A DNA stretch of 64,000 nt, from contig NZ_JAFKRH010000040.1 of NCBI RefSeq assembly GCF_019038465.1, forward strand, positions 1 to 64,000. Reading direction: 5' to 3'. The notes under the pieces were generated by a model that worked only from the letters and a program-made list of their open reading frames with translations, made no database searches and was not told the DNA's origin. Origin of the DNA: Synechococcus sp. CCY 0621 (GTDB taxonomy: Bacteria; Cyanobacteriota; Cyanobacteriia; PCC-6307; Cyanobiaceae). Positions 9,242 to 17,409 of the stretch are shown here, piece by piece (positions within the stretch are counted from its first letter, which is position 1; the number at the start of each line of letters is the position of its first letter). The position numbers and the translations under genes were made by a program.

Positions 9242-9900
9242 GGCCGCCGCGGGGTCGGGGGGCCGGACCACCCCAGCTGGTGATGCTGGCCCGCTGGCCG
9301 GCGCCCGGGCGCTGCAAGAGCCGCCTCGTGCCCGGGGTGGGCAGGGCCAGGGCCGCCGCCATCCAGGCCCGTCTCACCCAGCACGGGCTGGCCGCCGCTG
9401 CCGAGGCCCGCAGGTCCCTGGCGGCGGCCGCAGGCGGGGGGCATGCGGGCAGGCTTGAGCTGGTGCTGGCAGCCAGCGGCCTTGGCGCCAGGGCTGCCGC
9501 GCGCTGGGGGCACCTGCTCGGCGTCGACCGGGTGGTGGCCCAGGGCAGCGGCAGCCTGGGGTTGCGGCTGCAGCGTCAGCTGCTGCGGGGCAGCCGCGAG
9601 GGGGCGGCGGCGGTGGTGCTGATCGGCAGTGATCTGCCCGCACTCGCCGCCGAGGACCTGGTGGAGGCCTTCCGGGCCCTGGAGCACGGGACCCTGGTGC
9701 TGGGCCCCGCCGGCGACGGCGGCTACTGGCTGATCGGCCGGCGCCAGGCCACGCCCCAGCTGTTCACGGGCATCGACTGGGGCAGCGACCGGGTGCTGGC
9801 GCAGACCCTGGAGCTGGCACGCCAGGCCGGCCTGGCCCCGACCCTGCTGGCGGAGCGCCACGACCTCGACCGCCCCGCCGACCTGGATCCCTGGCGATGA
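9238..9900 (+). CDS. TIGR04282-family glycosyltransferase (DUF2064)
   Basis: The family core is evident: VMLARWPAPGRCKSRL at the start, VVLIGSDLPAL in the middle, then LGPAGDGGYWLIG and GIDWGSDRVLAQT. These proteins have a nucleotide-diphospho-sugar transferase fold and usually sit beside a TIGR04283 glycosyltransferase, as here. Two starts are possible: TTG at 9238, overlapping the protease stop (TTGA), or GTG at 9280, which begins exactly at the conserved block; I keep the longer one provisionally. The end overlaps the next gene by four bases. The substrate is unknown. Confidence 0.8.
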   Translation: MRPPRGRGAGPPQLVMLARWPAPGRCKSRLVPGVGRARAAAIQARLTQHGLAAAAEARRSLAAAAGGGHAGRLELVLAASGLGARAAARWGHLLGVDRVVAQGSGSLGLRLQRQLLRGSREGAAAVVLIGSDLPALAAEDLVEAFRALEHGTLVLGPAGDGGYWLIGRRQATPQLFTGIDWGSDRVLAQTLELARQAGLAPTLLAERHDLDRPADLDPWR

Positions 9901-10643
9901 AGCCGCCCCTGAGCGTGGTGATCGCCGCCCGCGACGAGGCCCGCGGCCTGCCGGCCCTGCTGGCGGATCTGGCCACGGCACCGGAGCTGGTGCGGGAGGT
10001 GCTGGTGGTGGATGGCGGCAGCCGCGATGGCACCCCGCGGCTGGCCGCCCTGGCCGGCGCCCGGGTGCTCCACGACAGCAGCGGCCGAGGCGGCCAGCTG
10101 GCCACCGGGGTGGCCAGCAGCGTGGGCACCTGGCTGTTGCTGCTGCATGGGGATGTGCGCCTGCCGTCGGGGTGGGCCCGGGCCCTGGCGGCGGCGATCG
10201 CCGCTGGCGAGACCAGCGCCTGGGCCTTCCGGCTGCGCATCGCCGGCGACGATCCATCCCTGCGCCTGGTGGAGCTGGCGGTGGAATTGCGCAGCCGCTG
10301 GTGCCAACTGCCCTACGGCGACCAGGGGCTGCTGCTGGCCAGGGTGCTCCATGACGCCGCCGGCGGGATCGCACCGCTGCCGCTGATGGAGGACCTGGAG
10401 TTCGTGCAGCGCCTCAGGCGCAAGGCCAGGATCAGCAGCCTCGGCCTGGCCCTGCGGGTCAATGGCCGGCGCTGGCAGCAGCTGGGGGTGTGGCAGACGG
10501 TGCTGGCCAACGCCCGCCTCAGGCGCGCCTGGCGCCGCGGCACGCCGGCGGAGCAGCTCGCCGAGCGCTACTACGCTGCCAACCCTCAGGGGGCATACCA
10601 GAAGGCACAGCGGCGCTGCAGCGGCTCCAGCTCCCAGCCCTGA
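9897..10643 (+). CDS. TIGR04283-family (GT2-like) glycosyltransferase
   Basis: 248 residues of a family-2 glycosyltransferase. SVVIAARDEARGLPALL opens the nucleotide-binding domain, VLVVDGGSRDGTPRLA follows, and LLLLHGDVRLP holds the metal-binding acidic residue. PYGDQGLLLAR and PLMEDLEFVQRLRR are further family markers. The ATGA overlap with the DUF2064 gene (9897-9900) indicates coupled translation. The pair probably acts in one pathway, but no substrate can be read from sequence. Its last 58 bp overlap the convergent GNAT gene. Confidence 0.88.
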   Translation: MKPPLSVVIAARDEARGLPALLADLATAPELVREVLVVDGGSRDGTPRLAALAGARVLHDSSGRGGQLATGVASSVGTWLLLLHGDVRLPSGWARALAAAIAAGETSAWAFRLRIAGDDPSLRLVELAVELRSRWCQLPYGDQGLLLARVLHDAAGGIAPLPLMEDLEFVQRLRRKARISSLGLALRVNGRRWQQLGVWQTVLANARLRRAWRRGTPAEQLAERYYAANPQGAYQKAQRRCSGSSSQP

Positions 10644-11077
10644 GCGGCGTAGAAGCCGACGACGTCGGGATCGGCGAACAGGCTCACCCGGTCGATGCCC
10701 ATGGCCCGCAACTGCAAGAGCACGTAATCCATCAGCTCCTTGCCCAGGCCGGCCCCCTGGTAGCGGGGATGGACCGCCACGTCCCAGACGGTGGCCTCCA
10801 CCACCCCGTCACCGGTGCAGCGGGCAAAGCCCACCAGACGGGGCAGACGGGCGTCATGGCGCCAGAGCCCCACCTGCAGAAGACTGTGCTGCAGGGCCTT
10901 GCGCACACGCCGCAGGGGACGGCGGCTCCAGCCCACCGCATCGCAGAGCGCCTCCAGCTCGATCAGATCAATCGGCCGCTCCTGGCTGAGCACCAGCTCC
11001 AGGCTGGGATTGGGGGTGGCGCAGAGGCGGTGCCCGGACCCGTAAAGATCGGTCATCAGTGGCAGGGTCTCGGGCAC
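10586..11077 (-). CDS. GNAT N-acetyltransferase (cyanobacterial Ycf52-like)
   Basis: 163 residues with a GNAT fold. The acetyl-CoA loop is HPRYQGAGLGKELMDYV (Q/RxxGxG/A type) near residue 113, preceded by WDVAVHP, and the C-terminal strand has DVVGFYAAQGWE. The N-terminal half (ERPIDLIELEALCDAVGW) matches the cyanobacterial/plastid Ycf52 group, related to plant plastid GNATs. It converges on the upstream glycosyltransferase with 58 bp overlap and diverges from the hydrolase gene. Substrate unknown. The exact start is uncertain: Met8 is a possible alternative. Confidence 0.82.
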   Translation of the reverse strand: MPETLPLMTDLYGSGHRLCATPNPSLELVLSQERPIDLIELEALCDAVGWSRRPLRRVRKALQHSLLQVGLWRHDARLPRLVGFARCTGDGVVEATVWDVAVHPRYQGAGLGKELMDYVLLQLRAMGIDRVSLFADPDVVGFYAAQGWELEPLQRRCAFWYAP

Positions 11078-11158
11078 GACGTGGGACTACGCGTTCTGAA
11101 GATCCTGACGGATGCAGGTCTGACTGCGGCAGGGTAGGAACTCCACCCGGCGACCGTC

Positions 11159-11965
11159 CTGAGCGTCTCCCCCACCAGCTCTGATTGGCCCCTGCTGGTC
11201 GGCGTCCATGGCTGGCTGCTGGCAGGCCGGCTGTGGCACCCGCTGCGGCGGGAACTGGCGCCGCGCTGGTCGCTGTGGTGCCCTGATCTGCCCGGCTTCG
11301 GCGGCACGGAACGGCCCCGGGGGCTGCAGGCGAGCCTGGCCAGCTACGGCCGCTGGCTGGCGGAGGCCGCCCAGCGGGAGGCCGCCGGACGGCCGGTGGT
11401 GCTGCTGGGCCACTCCCTGGGGGGAAGCCTGGCGCTGCATGCGGCCCCCCTGCTGGGGGGCCAGCTGCGGGGCCTTGTGCAGATCGCCGTGGGGGGTGGC
11501 GTGTACCAGCCGCGGCCCTTCGCCCGTGTCCGCCGGGGAGGGGCCGCCTTCCTGCGCTGGCGACCGGTCTGGGCGGCCCAGCTGCCTGGCACAGGGGCGA
11601 TCCGCAGCCCCCTGGTGGCTGACGGCCGCGCCGCGCGGGGGCTGCTGGCCTGCAGCACCAACCGGGGCGCCGTTCGCCAGCTGCCCAGGCTCACGGCCGA
11701 ACTCCAGGTGCCCAGCCTGTGGATCGCCGGCAGCCGCGACCGGGTGATGCAGCCCCGCTATGTGCGCCACCTGGCCGGTTACAGCCCATTGCACCGGCTG
11801 GTGGTCCTCAACGGCTTGGGACACCTGCCGATGGGCGAACAACCGCGCCAGCTGGCGGCCCTGATCGACACCTGGCTGGAGGACGAGCTGGAACTCCCCC
11901 CCCAGAGCCAAGGGCTTCAGAGCGTGGCCAGTCCCTTTTCCTGCAGCTCCGCCAGCTGGGCGTAG
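11159..11965 (+). CDS. Alpha/beta hydrolase with no canonical start codon
   Basis: The reading frame encodes a full alpha/beta hydrolase: oxyanion-hole segment VGVHGWLLAGRLWHPL, LPGFGGTERP, nucleophile elbow LLGHSLGGSLAL, acid-loop region LWIAGSRDRVMQPRY and catalytic His in NGLGHLPMGEQ. The frame opens after a TAG at 11135-11137, yet no in-frame ATG, GTG or TTG occurs before the conserved N-terminal strand. The first one is a GTG near 11396, well inside the domain. I place the start at CTG 11159 as the least bad choice. Either a CTG start is used or the 5' end is damaged. The last 49 bp overlap the convergent ABC exporter. Substrate unknown. Confidence 0.65.
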   Translation: MSVSPTSSDWPLLVGVHGWLLAGRLWHPLRRELAPRWSLWCPDLPGFGGTERPRGLQASLASYGRWLAEAAQREAAGRPVVLLGHSLGGSLALHAAPLLGGQLRGLVQIAVGGGVYQPRPFARVRRGGAAFLRWRPVWAAQLPGTGAIRSPLVADGRAARGLLACSTNRGAVRQLPRLTAELQVPSLWIAGSRDRVMQPRYVRHLAGYSPLHRLVVLNGLGHLPMGEQPRQLAALIDTWLEDELELPPQSQGLQSVASPFSCSSASWA

Positions 11966-13715
11966 AGCCCCCCGACGGCCCGCAGCTCGCGGTGGTTGCC
12001 CTCCTCAATCAGGCGGCCCCGGCGCAGCACCAGGATGCGGTCGGCGGCTTCGACGGTGGCCAGCCGGTGGGCGATGACGATGGCGGTGCGGCCGCTGAGC
12101 AGGGTGTCGAGGTCCCGCTGCAGAGTGGCTTCGGTGGAGGGGTCCATGAAGGCGGTGGCCTCGTCCATCACCAGGACGGAGGGGTCACGGATCGCCACCC
12201 TCGCCACGGCCAGCAGCTGGCGTTCGCCGGAGGAAAGGTTGCCGCCCCGCTCGCGCAGCTCCGTGGCCAGGCCATCCCCCAGCCTGCCCAGCAGGGGGGC
12301 GAGGCCGAGATCGCCGCAGAGGCGCTCCAGATCCGCCTCACTGATGTCGGCATCGAGGCGCAGGTTGTCGGCCACGTTGCCGCTGAACAGAAAGGTGTCC
12401 TGCAACACCACCCCCAGGCGCCGCCGCAGGGTGGCGATCGGCAGTTCACGGATGTCCACCCCATCGAGGCGGATGGTGCCCTGCTGCGGTTCGTAAAGCC
12501 GGCAGAGCAGCCGGATCACAGTGGTCTTACCGGATCCGGTGGGGCCCACGATCGCCACGTGCTCGCCGGGGGCGATGCGGAAGGAGAGATCGGTGAGGAT
12601 CGGATCGTCCGGGCGATAGGCGAAGGAGACGTTCTCGAACTCCACTTCGCCGGGGCTGAAGCGTTCCTCCCCCGACACCATGGCGGCGGCGCTGCGCTGG
12701 CTGCTGGGCAGATCGGCGATCTCGATCGGCTGCTCCAGCAGCTCACCGATGCGCTCCACGGCGGTGAGCCCCCCCTGGATCTGGGTGAAGCGCTCCGCCA
12801 GCTGGCGCAGGGGATCGAACACCCGCTGGGAGAACAGGATGAAGGTGGTCAGGGTGCCCAGGCCCATCGCCCCACCGGTGACCATGGCGCCGCCGAGGGC
12901 CAGCACCAGCGCCACGGCCGCCAGGGCCACCCACTCGATGAAGGCCGAGATGGCGCTGTCGTAGAAGATCGTGCCGGTGACGGCCCGGCGGTAGGCGTCG
13001 GTGGTGTGGGAGAAGCGCTGGCCGTTGACGGCCTCCCGCCGGAACATCTGCACCACCTCCAGCCCTGGAGGTTCTCCTGCAGGTCGGCATTGAGCTGGCC
13101 CAGTTCCTCCCGCACCCGGTAGTTAGCCTTGCGGTAGCGGCCCTGCAACCAGAGCACCCCGAGGGTGACGGGCACCTGGCTGACCAGCAGCAGCAGCCCC
13201 AGCCGCCACTCGATCGAGAGCATGGTGAGGCCGATCACCAGCAGGGTGACCAGATCGGAGAGCACCCCCACCGCACCACTGCCGAACACCTCGGCCAGGG
13301 CATCCACGTCACTGGTGAGGCGGGTGAGCAGCTTGCCCACCGGCGTGCGGTCGTGGAAGCGCAGCGACAGGGCCATGGCATGGCGGAACAGGTCGTCGCG
13401 GATCCGGGCGGTGAGCCGCTGGCCCACCACCTGGACGTTGTAGGTCTGGGTGCCCTGCAGGGAGAGGCGCAGCAGCACCGCCGCCAGCAGCAGCAGCACC
13501 AGCAGCCGCAGGGCCGCCGGCACGGGCAAAGGGGCCAGCCAGGGCAGCACCTCCTCGCCCCGGAGCTTGGAGATCACCTGGCCCACCAGCAACGGCTGGA
13601 CTGAGGCCGCCAGGGCCAGGGGAATCAGCAGCAGCAGGGACAGCAGCAGCCGCTTGCGATCCCGGCCCAGGTAAGGAAGCAGTCGCCGCAGTCGCTGGCC
13701 ATCGAGGCTGCTCAT
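11917..13715 (-). pseudogene. ABC exporter (membrane + ATPase fusion, MsbA/MDR type) split by a one-base frameshift
   Basis: Two overlapping frames together give one exporter of about 599 residues. The first (13715 downward) holds the six-helix membrane domain up to NADLQENLQG. The second (from 13056) continues with VVQMFRREAVNGQRF, then the ATPase: Walker A GPTGSGKTT, signature LSSGERQLLAVARV and Walker B VLVMDEATAF. Inserting one C in 13061-13066 would restore a normal junction. It is either a real null mutation or a sequencing error; I cannot tell which. Its ATG overlaps the hisG stop (13712-13715), so the two genes are probably co-transcribed. Lipid or drug export is the family role. Confidence 0.85.
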
Positions 13716-14404
13716 CGGACCGGCACCTGGACGGGCCTGTGGGCGGGCCTCTGGACAGTGGCGATCCGCTCGACCAGGCCCTGCAAGGCCCCGTCATCGA
13801 GGCGCAGGGCCAGGGGATGGCCGATCAGCCGGGCCGTGCTGCTGAACAGATCCTCGATCGCCACCAGGCCGTTGTCGCGCAGGGTGCGGCCGGTGGCCAC
13901 CAGGTCAACGATCGCCTCGGACATGCCCGTGATCGGACCGAGCTCCACCGAACCGGTGAGGTGAATCAGCTCCACCGGCAGATCCAGCTGTTCGAAGAAG
14001 GCTTCGGCGCAGCGGGTGAACTTGCTGGCCACGCGGCAGTGGGCCGGCAGATCGGCGGCGCGGCGGTAGCCGCTGCTGGCCTTCACCGCCACGGCCATGC
14101 GGCAGCCGCCGAAGCCGAGGTCGACAAGCTGGGCCACCGGCAACTGGTGCTCCCGCAGCACGTCGTAGCCCACCACCCCGAGCTGGGCCTGGCCATAGGC
14201 CACATAGACGGGCACATCGGCATTGCGCACCAGCAGGGCCCGGGCTGTGCCGCAGCGGCTCGGCACCATCAGCAGACGGTTGTCCTCCTCCAGCAGATCG
14301 GAGAAATCAAGGCCGGCCGCCTGAAAGCGACGCACCGAATCCTTCAGCAGGGCACCCTTGGCCAGGGCAACGGTGATCGGGGACCGCTGGTTGGCGGTGA
14401 TCAT
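13712..14404 (-). CDS. hisG: ATP phosphoribosyltransferase, short form (HisG)
   Basis: About 230 residues, the length of short-form HisG, which needs a HisZ partner encoded elsewhere. It catalyses the first step of histidine synthesis. Recognisable parts are [18 protein letters not shown] at the N-terminus, [14 protein letters not shown], and the PRPP-binding block [19 protein letters not shown] near residue 170. I chose the ATG at 14404 over a TTG at 14419 because it gives the usual family N-terminus. It is divergent from gloB (29 bp between) and coupled to the ABC exporter downstream by an ATGA overlap. Confidence 0.93.
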   Translation of the reverse strand: MITANQRSPITVALAKGALLKDSVRRFQAAGLDFSDLLEEDNRLLMVPSRCGTARALLVRNADVPVYVAYGQAQLGVVGYDVLREHQLPVAQLVDLGFGGCRMAVAVKASSGYRRAADLPAHCRVASKFTRCAEAFFEQLDLPVELIHLTGSVELGPITGMSEAIVDLVATGRTLRDNGLVAIEDLFSSTARLIGHPLALRLDDGALQGLVERIATVQRPAHRPVQVPVR

Positions 14405-14433
14405 GGAAGCCAGCAGCAACCTGGACTGTAACG

Positions 14434-15192
14434 ATGCCGGATCACGCCCAAGCCAGGCCCTCCACCCCGCTCGAGGTGGTGCTGCTGCCGGTGCTGCGGG
14501 ATAACTATCTGTTCGTGCTCCACGACGGCAGGCGGGCGGCGGTGGTGGATCCGGCGGTGGCGGAGCCGGCGATCGCCTGGCTGAAGCAGCGGGATCTGGA
14601 GCTGGTGGCGGTGCTGCAGACCCACCACCACAGCGATCACATCGGCGGCACCCCCGCTCTGCTGGCGGAATGGCCCCGGGCGGAGGTGGTGGCGGCCCTG
14701 GCCGATCGGGAGCGGATCCCCTTCCAGACCCGGGGGGTGGCGGGCGGCGACCATTTCACGCTGCTGGGCCAGCCGGTGGAGGTGCTGGCGGTGCCGGGCC
14801 ACACCCGCGCCCACATCGCCTTCCACCTGCCCCTGCAGGGGGAGCTGTTCTGCGGCGACACCCTGTTCGCCGCCGGCTGCGGCCGGCTGTTTGAGGGAAG
14901 CCCTGAGCAGATGCATCACTCCCTGGGGCTGCTGGCGGCGCTGCCGGAGACGACCCGGGTGTGGTGCGCCCATGAGTACACCGCCTCGAATCTGCGCTGG
15001 GCCGCGGCCCAGCGACCGGGGGATGGGGCCATCGCCGAACGGCTGGCGGCGGTGCTGCTCGCCCGGACCCAGGACAGGCCCACCATCCCCAGCAGCATCG
15101 GCGAGGAACGCCGCACCAACCTGTTCCTGCGGGCGACGGATGCCCGGGAACTGGCCGCCCTGCGGCGCAGCAAGAACGACTGGTCGGACTGA
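14434..15192 (+). CDS. gloB: Hydroxyacylglutathione hydrolase (glyoxalase II)
   Basis: 252 residues, normal for glyoxalase II. The metallo-beta-lactamase metal motif is [10 protein letters not shown] (HxHxDH) near residue 67. Later ligands are His in [10 protein letters not shown], Asp in [17 protein letters not shown], and the conserved [13 protein letters not shown]. The enzyme splits S-lactoylglutathione to lactate and glutathione in methylglyoxal detoxification. It starts at ATG 14434, divergent from hisG. About 130 bp with a palindrome separate it from the STAS gene, so the downstream module may have its own promoter. Confidence 0.93.
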   Translation: MPDHAQARPSTPLEVVLLPVLRDNYLFVLHDGRRAAVVDPAVAEPAIAWLKQRDLELVAVLQTHHHSDHIGGTPALLAEWPRAEVVAALADRERIPFQTRGVAGGDHFTLLGQPVEVLAVPGHTRAHIAFHLPLQGELFCGDTLFAAGCGRLFEGSPEQMHHSLGLLAALPETTRVWCAHEYTASNLRWAAAQRPGDGAIAERLAAVLLARTQDRPTIPSSIGEERRTNLFLRATDARELAALRRSKNDWSD

Positions 15193-15238
15193 ACCGGTGC
15201 CGGATGAGGGCGAGAAAGGTGACGCCCTTGCGCAGAAA

Positions 15239-15254
15239 TGTGTTGCACAACACA
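15239..15254. promoter_or_regulatory. 16-bp palindrome upstream of the partner-switching operon
   Basis: TGTGTTG and CAACACA form perfect 7-base arms around CA, 70 bp before the ATG of the STAS gene and within the non-coding gap after gloB. The position fits an operator or dimeric-regulator site. No regulator can be assigned from sequence alone. Confidence 0.4.
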
Positions 15255-15323
15255 ACGCCGTGGCCGTCTTGTCGGTCCGAAGCACAACCCAGGTAATGTC
15301 ACTTGGTTCAATTTCCAGCGGTC

Positions 15324-15695
15324 ATGATGCAGACGGCTTCGATCCGATCGGACGATGTCCTCGAGCCCGACGGCTCCATCAAGCTGCGCAAGGTTGTTCT
15401 CTCCGGACGCCTCGACATGCTGGGTATGGAAGACATTGCCCTGAAGCTCACATCGCTGACGGCCATCAAACCATTGCCGGTGATTCTGGATCTGCGCGAC
15501 GTCAGCTTTCTGGCCTCCATCGGCATCCGCAGCATCATCTCCAGCGCCCGTGCCCTGGATCAGAAAGGCGGCCGCATGGTGATCCTTCTGGGCGGCAACG
15601 AACTGGTGAAGGCCACGTTGGAGTCCACCGGCATCGACGACGTGATTCCGATGGTCGCCGAAGAGGATCAGGCCGAACGGGACGCCCTGGCCTGA
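15324..15695 (+). CDS. STAS-domain anti-sigma-factor antagonist
   Basis: About 123 residues with a single STAS domain. LSGRLDMLGMEDIALKL is the first strand-helix, and VILDLRDVSFLASIGIRSII carries the conserved region where the phosphorylatable Ser lies in SpoIIAA/RsbV proteins (Ser in LASIGIRS). Such proteins bind an anti-sigma kinase when unphosphorylated. The next two genes encode exactly the expected kinase and phosphatase. I preferred ATG 15324 over the upstream TTG 15303. A 16-bp palindrome lies 70 bp upstream. Confidence 0.88.
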   Translation: MMQTASIRSDDVLEPDGSIKLRKVVLSGRLDMLGMEDIALKLTSLTAIKPLPVILDLRDVSFLASIGIRSIISSARALDQKGGRMVILLGGNELVKATLESTGIDDVIPMVAEEDQAERDALA

Positions 15696-15705
15696 GGCTC
15701 GATCG

Positions 15706-16155
15706 ATGGCGCCACCCCACCCCGACGCCCCCAGCCTTTCCGTGCAGCCCAGCCCCCTGGAACTGCGGCGCTGCTCCGAGTGGCTCACGCAACACTGCCA
15801 GATCCGGGCCGTTCCCCCCGAGCCCACCGGCAAGTTGGATCTCTGCCTCAACGAGGTGCTGGCCAACCTGATCGACCACGGCGGGGCCGCGGAGTTCACC
15901 AGCCCGGTGGATCTGACCCTGGAACTGGCCGATTGCGGCGATCGGGGCCTGGCCACCCTCACCATCGTCGATGCCGGCCCGGCCTTCGATCCCCTCAGCG
16001 TCAGCCGCGGCCCTCTGCCGCGCACGCTTGCCGAGGCTGAACCCGGCGGACTCGGTCTGCTGCTGGTGCATCGCTTCATGGATGAGCGCAGCTACCAGAG
16101 GGCCGGGGACAGGAACGTGCTTAAGCTCGGCGTCTACTTCTCCAAAGACCCCTGA
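15706..16155 (+). CDS. Anti-sigma regulatory factor (RsbW/SpoIIAB-type histidine-kinase-like ATPase)
   Basis: 149 residues with the HATPase_c_2 fold. The N-box LDLCLNEVLANLIDHGG is clear near residue 50, the G1 region reads TIVDAGPAFDPL, and GGLGLLLVHRFMDE is the G2-like segment. By family it phosphorylates the STAS protein or sequesters a sigma factor or other target. It lies 10 bp after the STAS gene and 6 bp before the phosphatase gene, a compact partner-switching operon. No sigma factor is encoded next to it, so the output must lie elsewhere. Confidence 0.9.
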   Translation: MAPPHPDAPSLSVQPSPLELRRCSEWLTQHCQIRAVPPEPTGKLDLCLNEVLANLIDHGGAAEFTSPVDLTLELADCGDRGLATLTIVDAGPAFDPLSVSRGPLPRTLAEAEPGGLGLLLVHRFMDERSYQRAGDRNVLKLGVYFSKDP

Positions 16156-16161
16156 TCGGGA

Positions 16162-17409
16162 ATGTGCGTCGAGCCCCCACGCTCTCTGGATCCCTCGACC
16201 ACCGCTTCCCTTCCTTACCAGGACATTCCCCTGTTTCGGGATGTCAGGGAAGACGTTCTGCTGGCGGCGGTTCGTCGCTGTGAGCTTCTGCCCCTGGCGC
16301 CAGGCCAGGTGCTGCTGACCCCGGGGCAGACGAACGAGGACATTTTCATCATCCTGGCCGGAACCGTCACGGTCCACCTCGGCGCCGACAGTTACCGCAG
16401 CAAGGGAATGGCGATTCCCGTTGGTCAATGCATCGGCGAATTTTCCGCCATCGATGGCCGGCCGGCCTCTGCTCTTGTGCGGGCGGAAGATGAGGCGATT
16501 GTGCTGAAGATTCCCCAGCAGGTGTTCTGGTCCCACATGGTGCTGCTGCCGGGGGTGGCCCGCAACATGATGATTTCCCTGGTGGAGCGCACCCGGCTCA
16601 CCAATCAGCTGACCATGGAGGCTCAGCGGGAAGCCCTGGAGCTGTCCCACCTGCGCAAGGAACTCAACCTGGCGCGGGACCTGCAGCTGAACATGCTGCC
16701 ACCCCAGGGCTGTTTGTTTGCCGAACATCCGGACATCGAAATCGCCACACTGATGGAACCGGCCACCACGGTGGCGGGGGATTTTTTTGATGCCTTCTTC
16801 GTCGACAACCAGCGACTGTTCATCTGCATCGGGGATGTGTCCGGCCATGGCCTCGGTGCGGCCCTGTTCATGGCGCGTTCGGTGGGACTGCTGAGGATCC
16901 TGGCGAACACCGAAACAACGCCGGACGCCGTTCTGCGCCGCCTCAATGACAGCCTCGCCGAAGGCAACGAGGCCGCGCTGTTCGTGACGATGTTCTGCGG
17001 CTATCTGGATGTGAGCTCCGGCCTGTTCACCTATTCCAACGGAGGCCATTGCCCGCCCCTGCTCCAGCAGGAGGGAGGGATCCGCCCGATTGCGATGCCG
17101 AAGGGGGCCCTGCTGGGCGTCTTTGCCGGCCGCACCTACCAGAGCCTGACCCTGCAGCTCGAACCCGGCGACTTGTTGATGGTGTACACCGACGGTGTCA
17201 CCGAAGCGGAGAACATTGAAGGGGAACCCTTCGGTGTGCAGGGATGCCAACGTCTTCTGGCCCAGGCGGGTCAGGCTCCCCTTGACGCCCTGATCGACGG
17301 GCTGCGTCAGAGCCTGCAGGGCTTCACCAGCAGCCAGCACCTCGAGGACGATTGCACCCTGCTGCTGCTAAGGCGCCGCCGCGTGGCCGGGCTCAGGGAG
17401 GCGAGCTGA
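16162..17409 (+). CDS. PP2C/SpoIIE phosphatase with N-terminal cyclic-nucleotide-binding domain
   Basis: 415 residues. Residues about 15-140 form a cNMP-binding/CRP-like sensor (LAPGQVLLTPGQTNEDIFIILAG is split here as VLLTPGQTNEDIFIILAG; later GQCIGEFSAIDGRPASA). A helical linker (about 150-185) follows, then a SpoIIE/RsbU phosphatase domain with metal-binding VAGDFFDAFF, CIGDVSGHG and MVYTDGVTEA. It should dephosphorylate the STAS partner two genes upstream in response to a ligand bound by the sensor. Its final 17 bp overlap the convergent FutC-like gene. The ligand could be cAMP or cGMP; the sequence does not decide. Confidence 0.9.
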   Translation: MCVEPPRSLDPSTTASLPYQDIPLFRDVREDVLLAAVRRCELLPLAPGQVLLTPGQTNEDIFIILAGTVTVHLGADSYRSKGMAIPVGQCIGEFSAIDGRPASALVRAEDEAIVLKIPQQVFWSHMVLLPGVARNMMISLVERTRLTNQLTMEAQREALELSHLRKELNLARDLQLNMLPPQGCLFAEHPDIEIATLMEPATTVAGDFFDAFFVDNQRLFICIGDVSGHGLGAALFMARSVGLLRILANTETTPDAVLRRLNDSLAEGNEAALFVTMFCGYLDVSSGLFTYSNGGHCPPLLQQEGGIRPIAMPKGALLGVFAGRTYQSLTLQLEPGDLLMVYTDGVTEAENIEGEPFGVQGCQRLLAQAGQAPLDALIDGLRQSLQGFTSSQHLEDDCTLLLLRRRRVAGLREAS

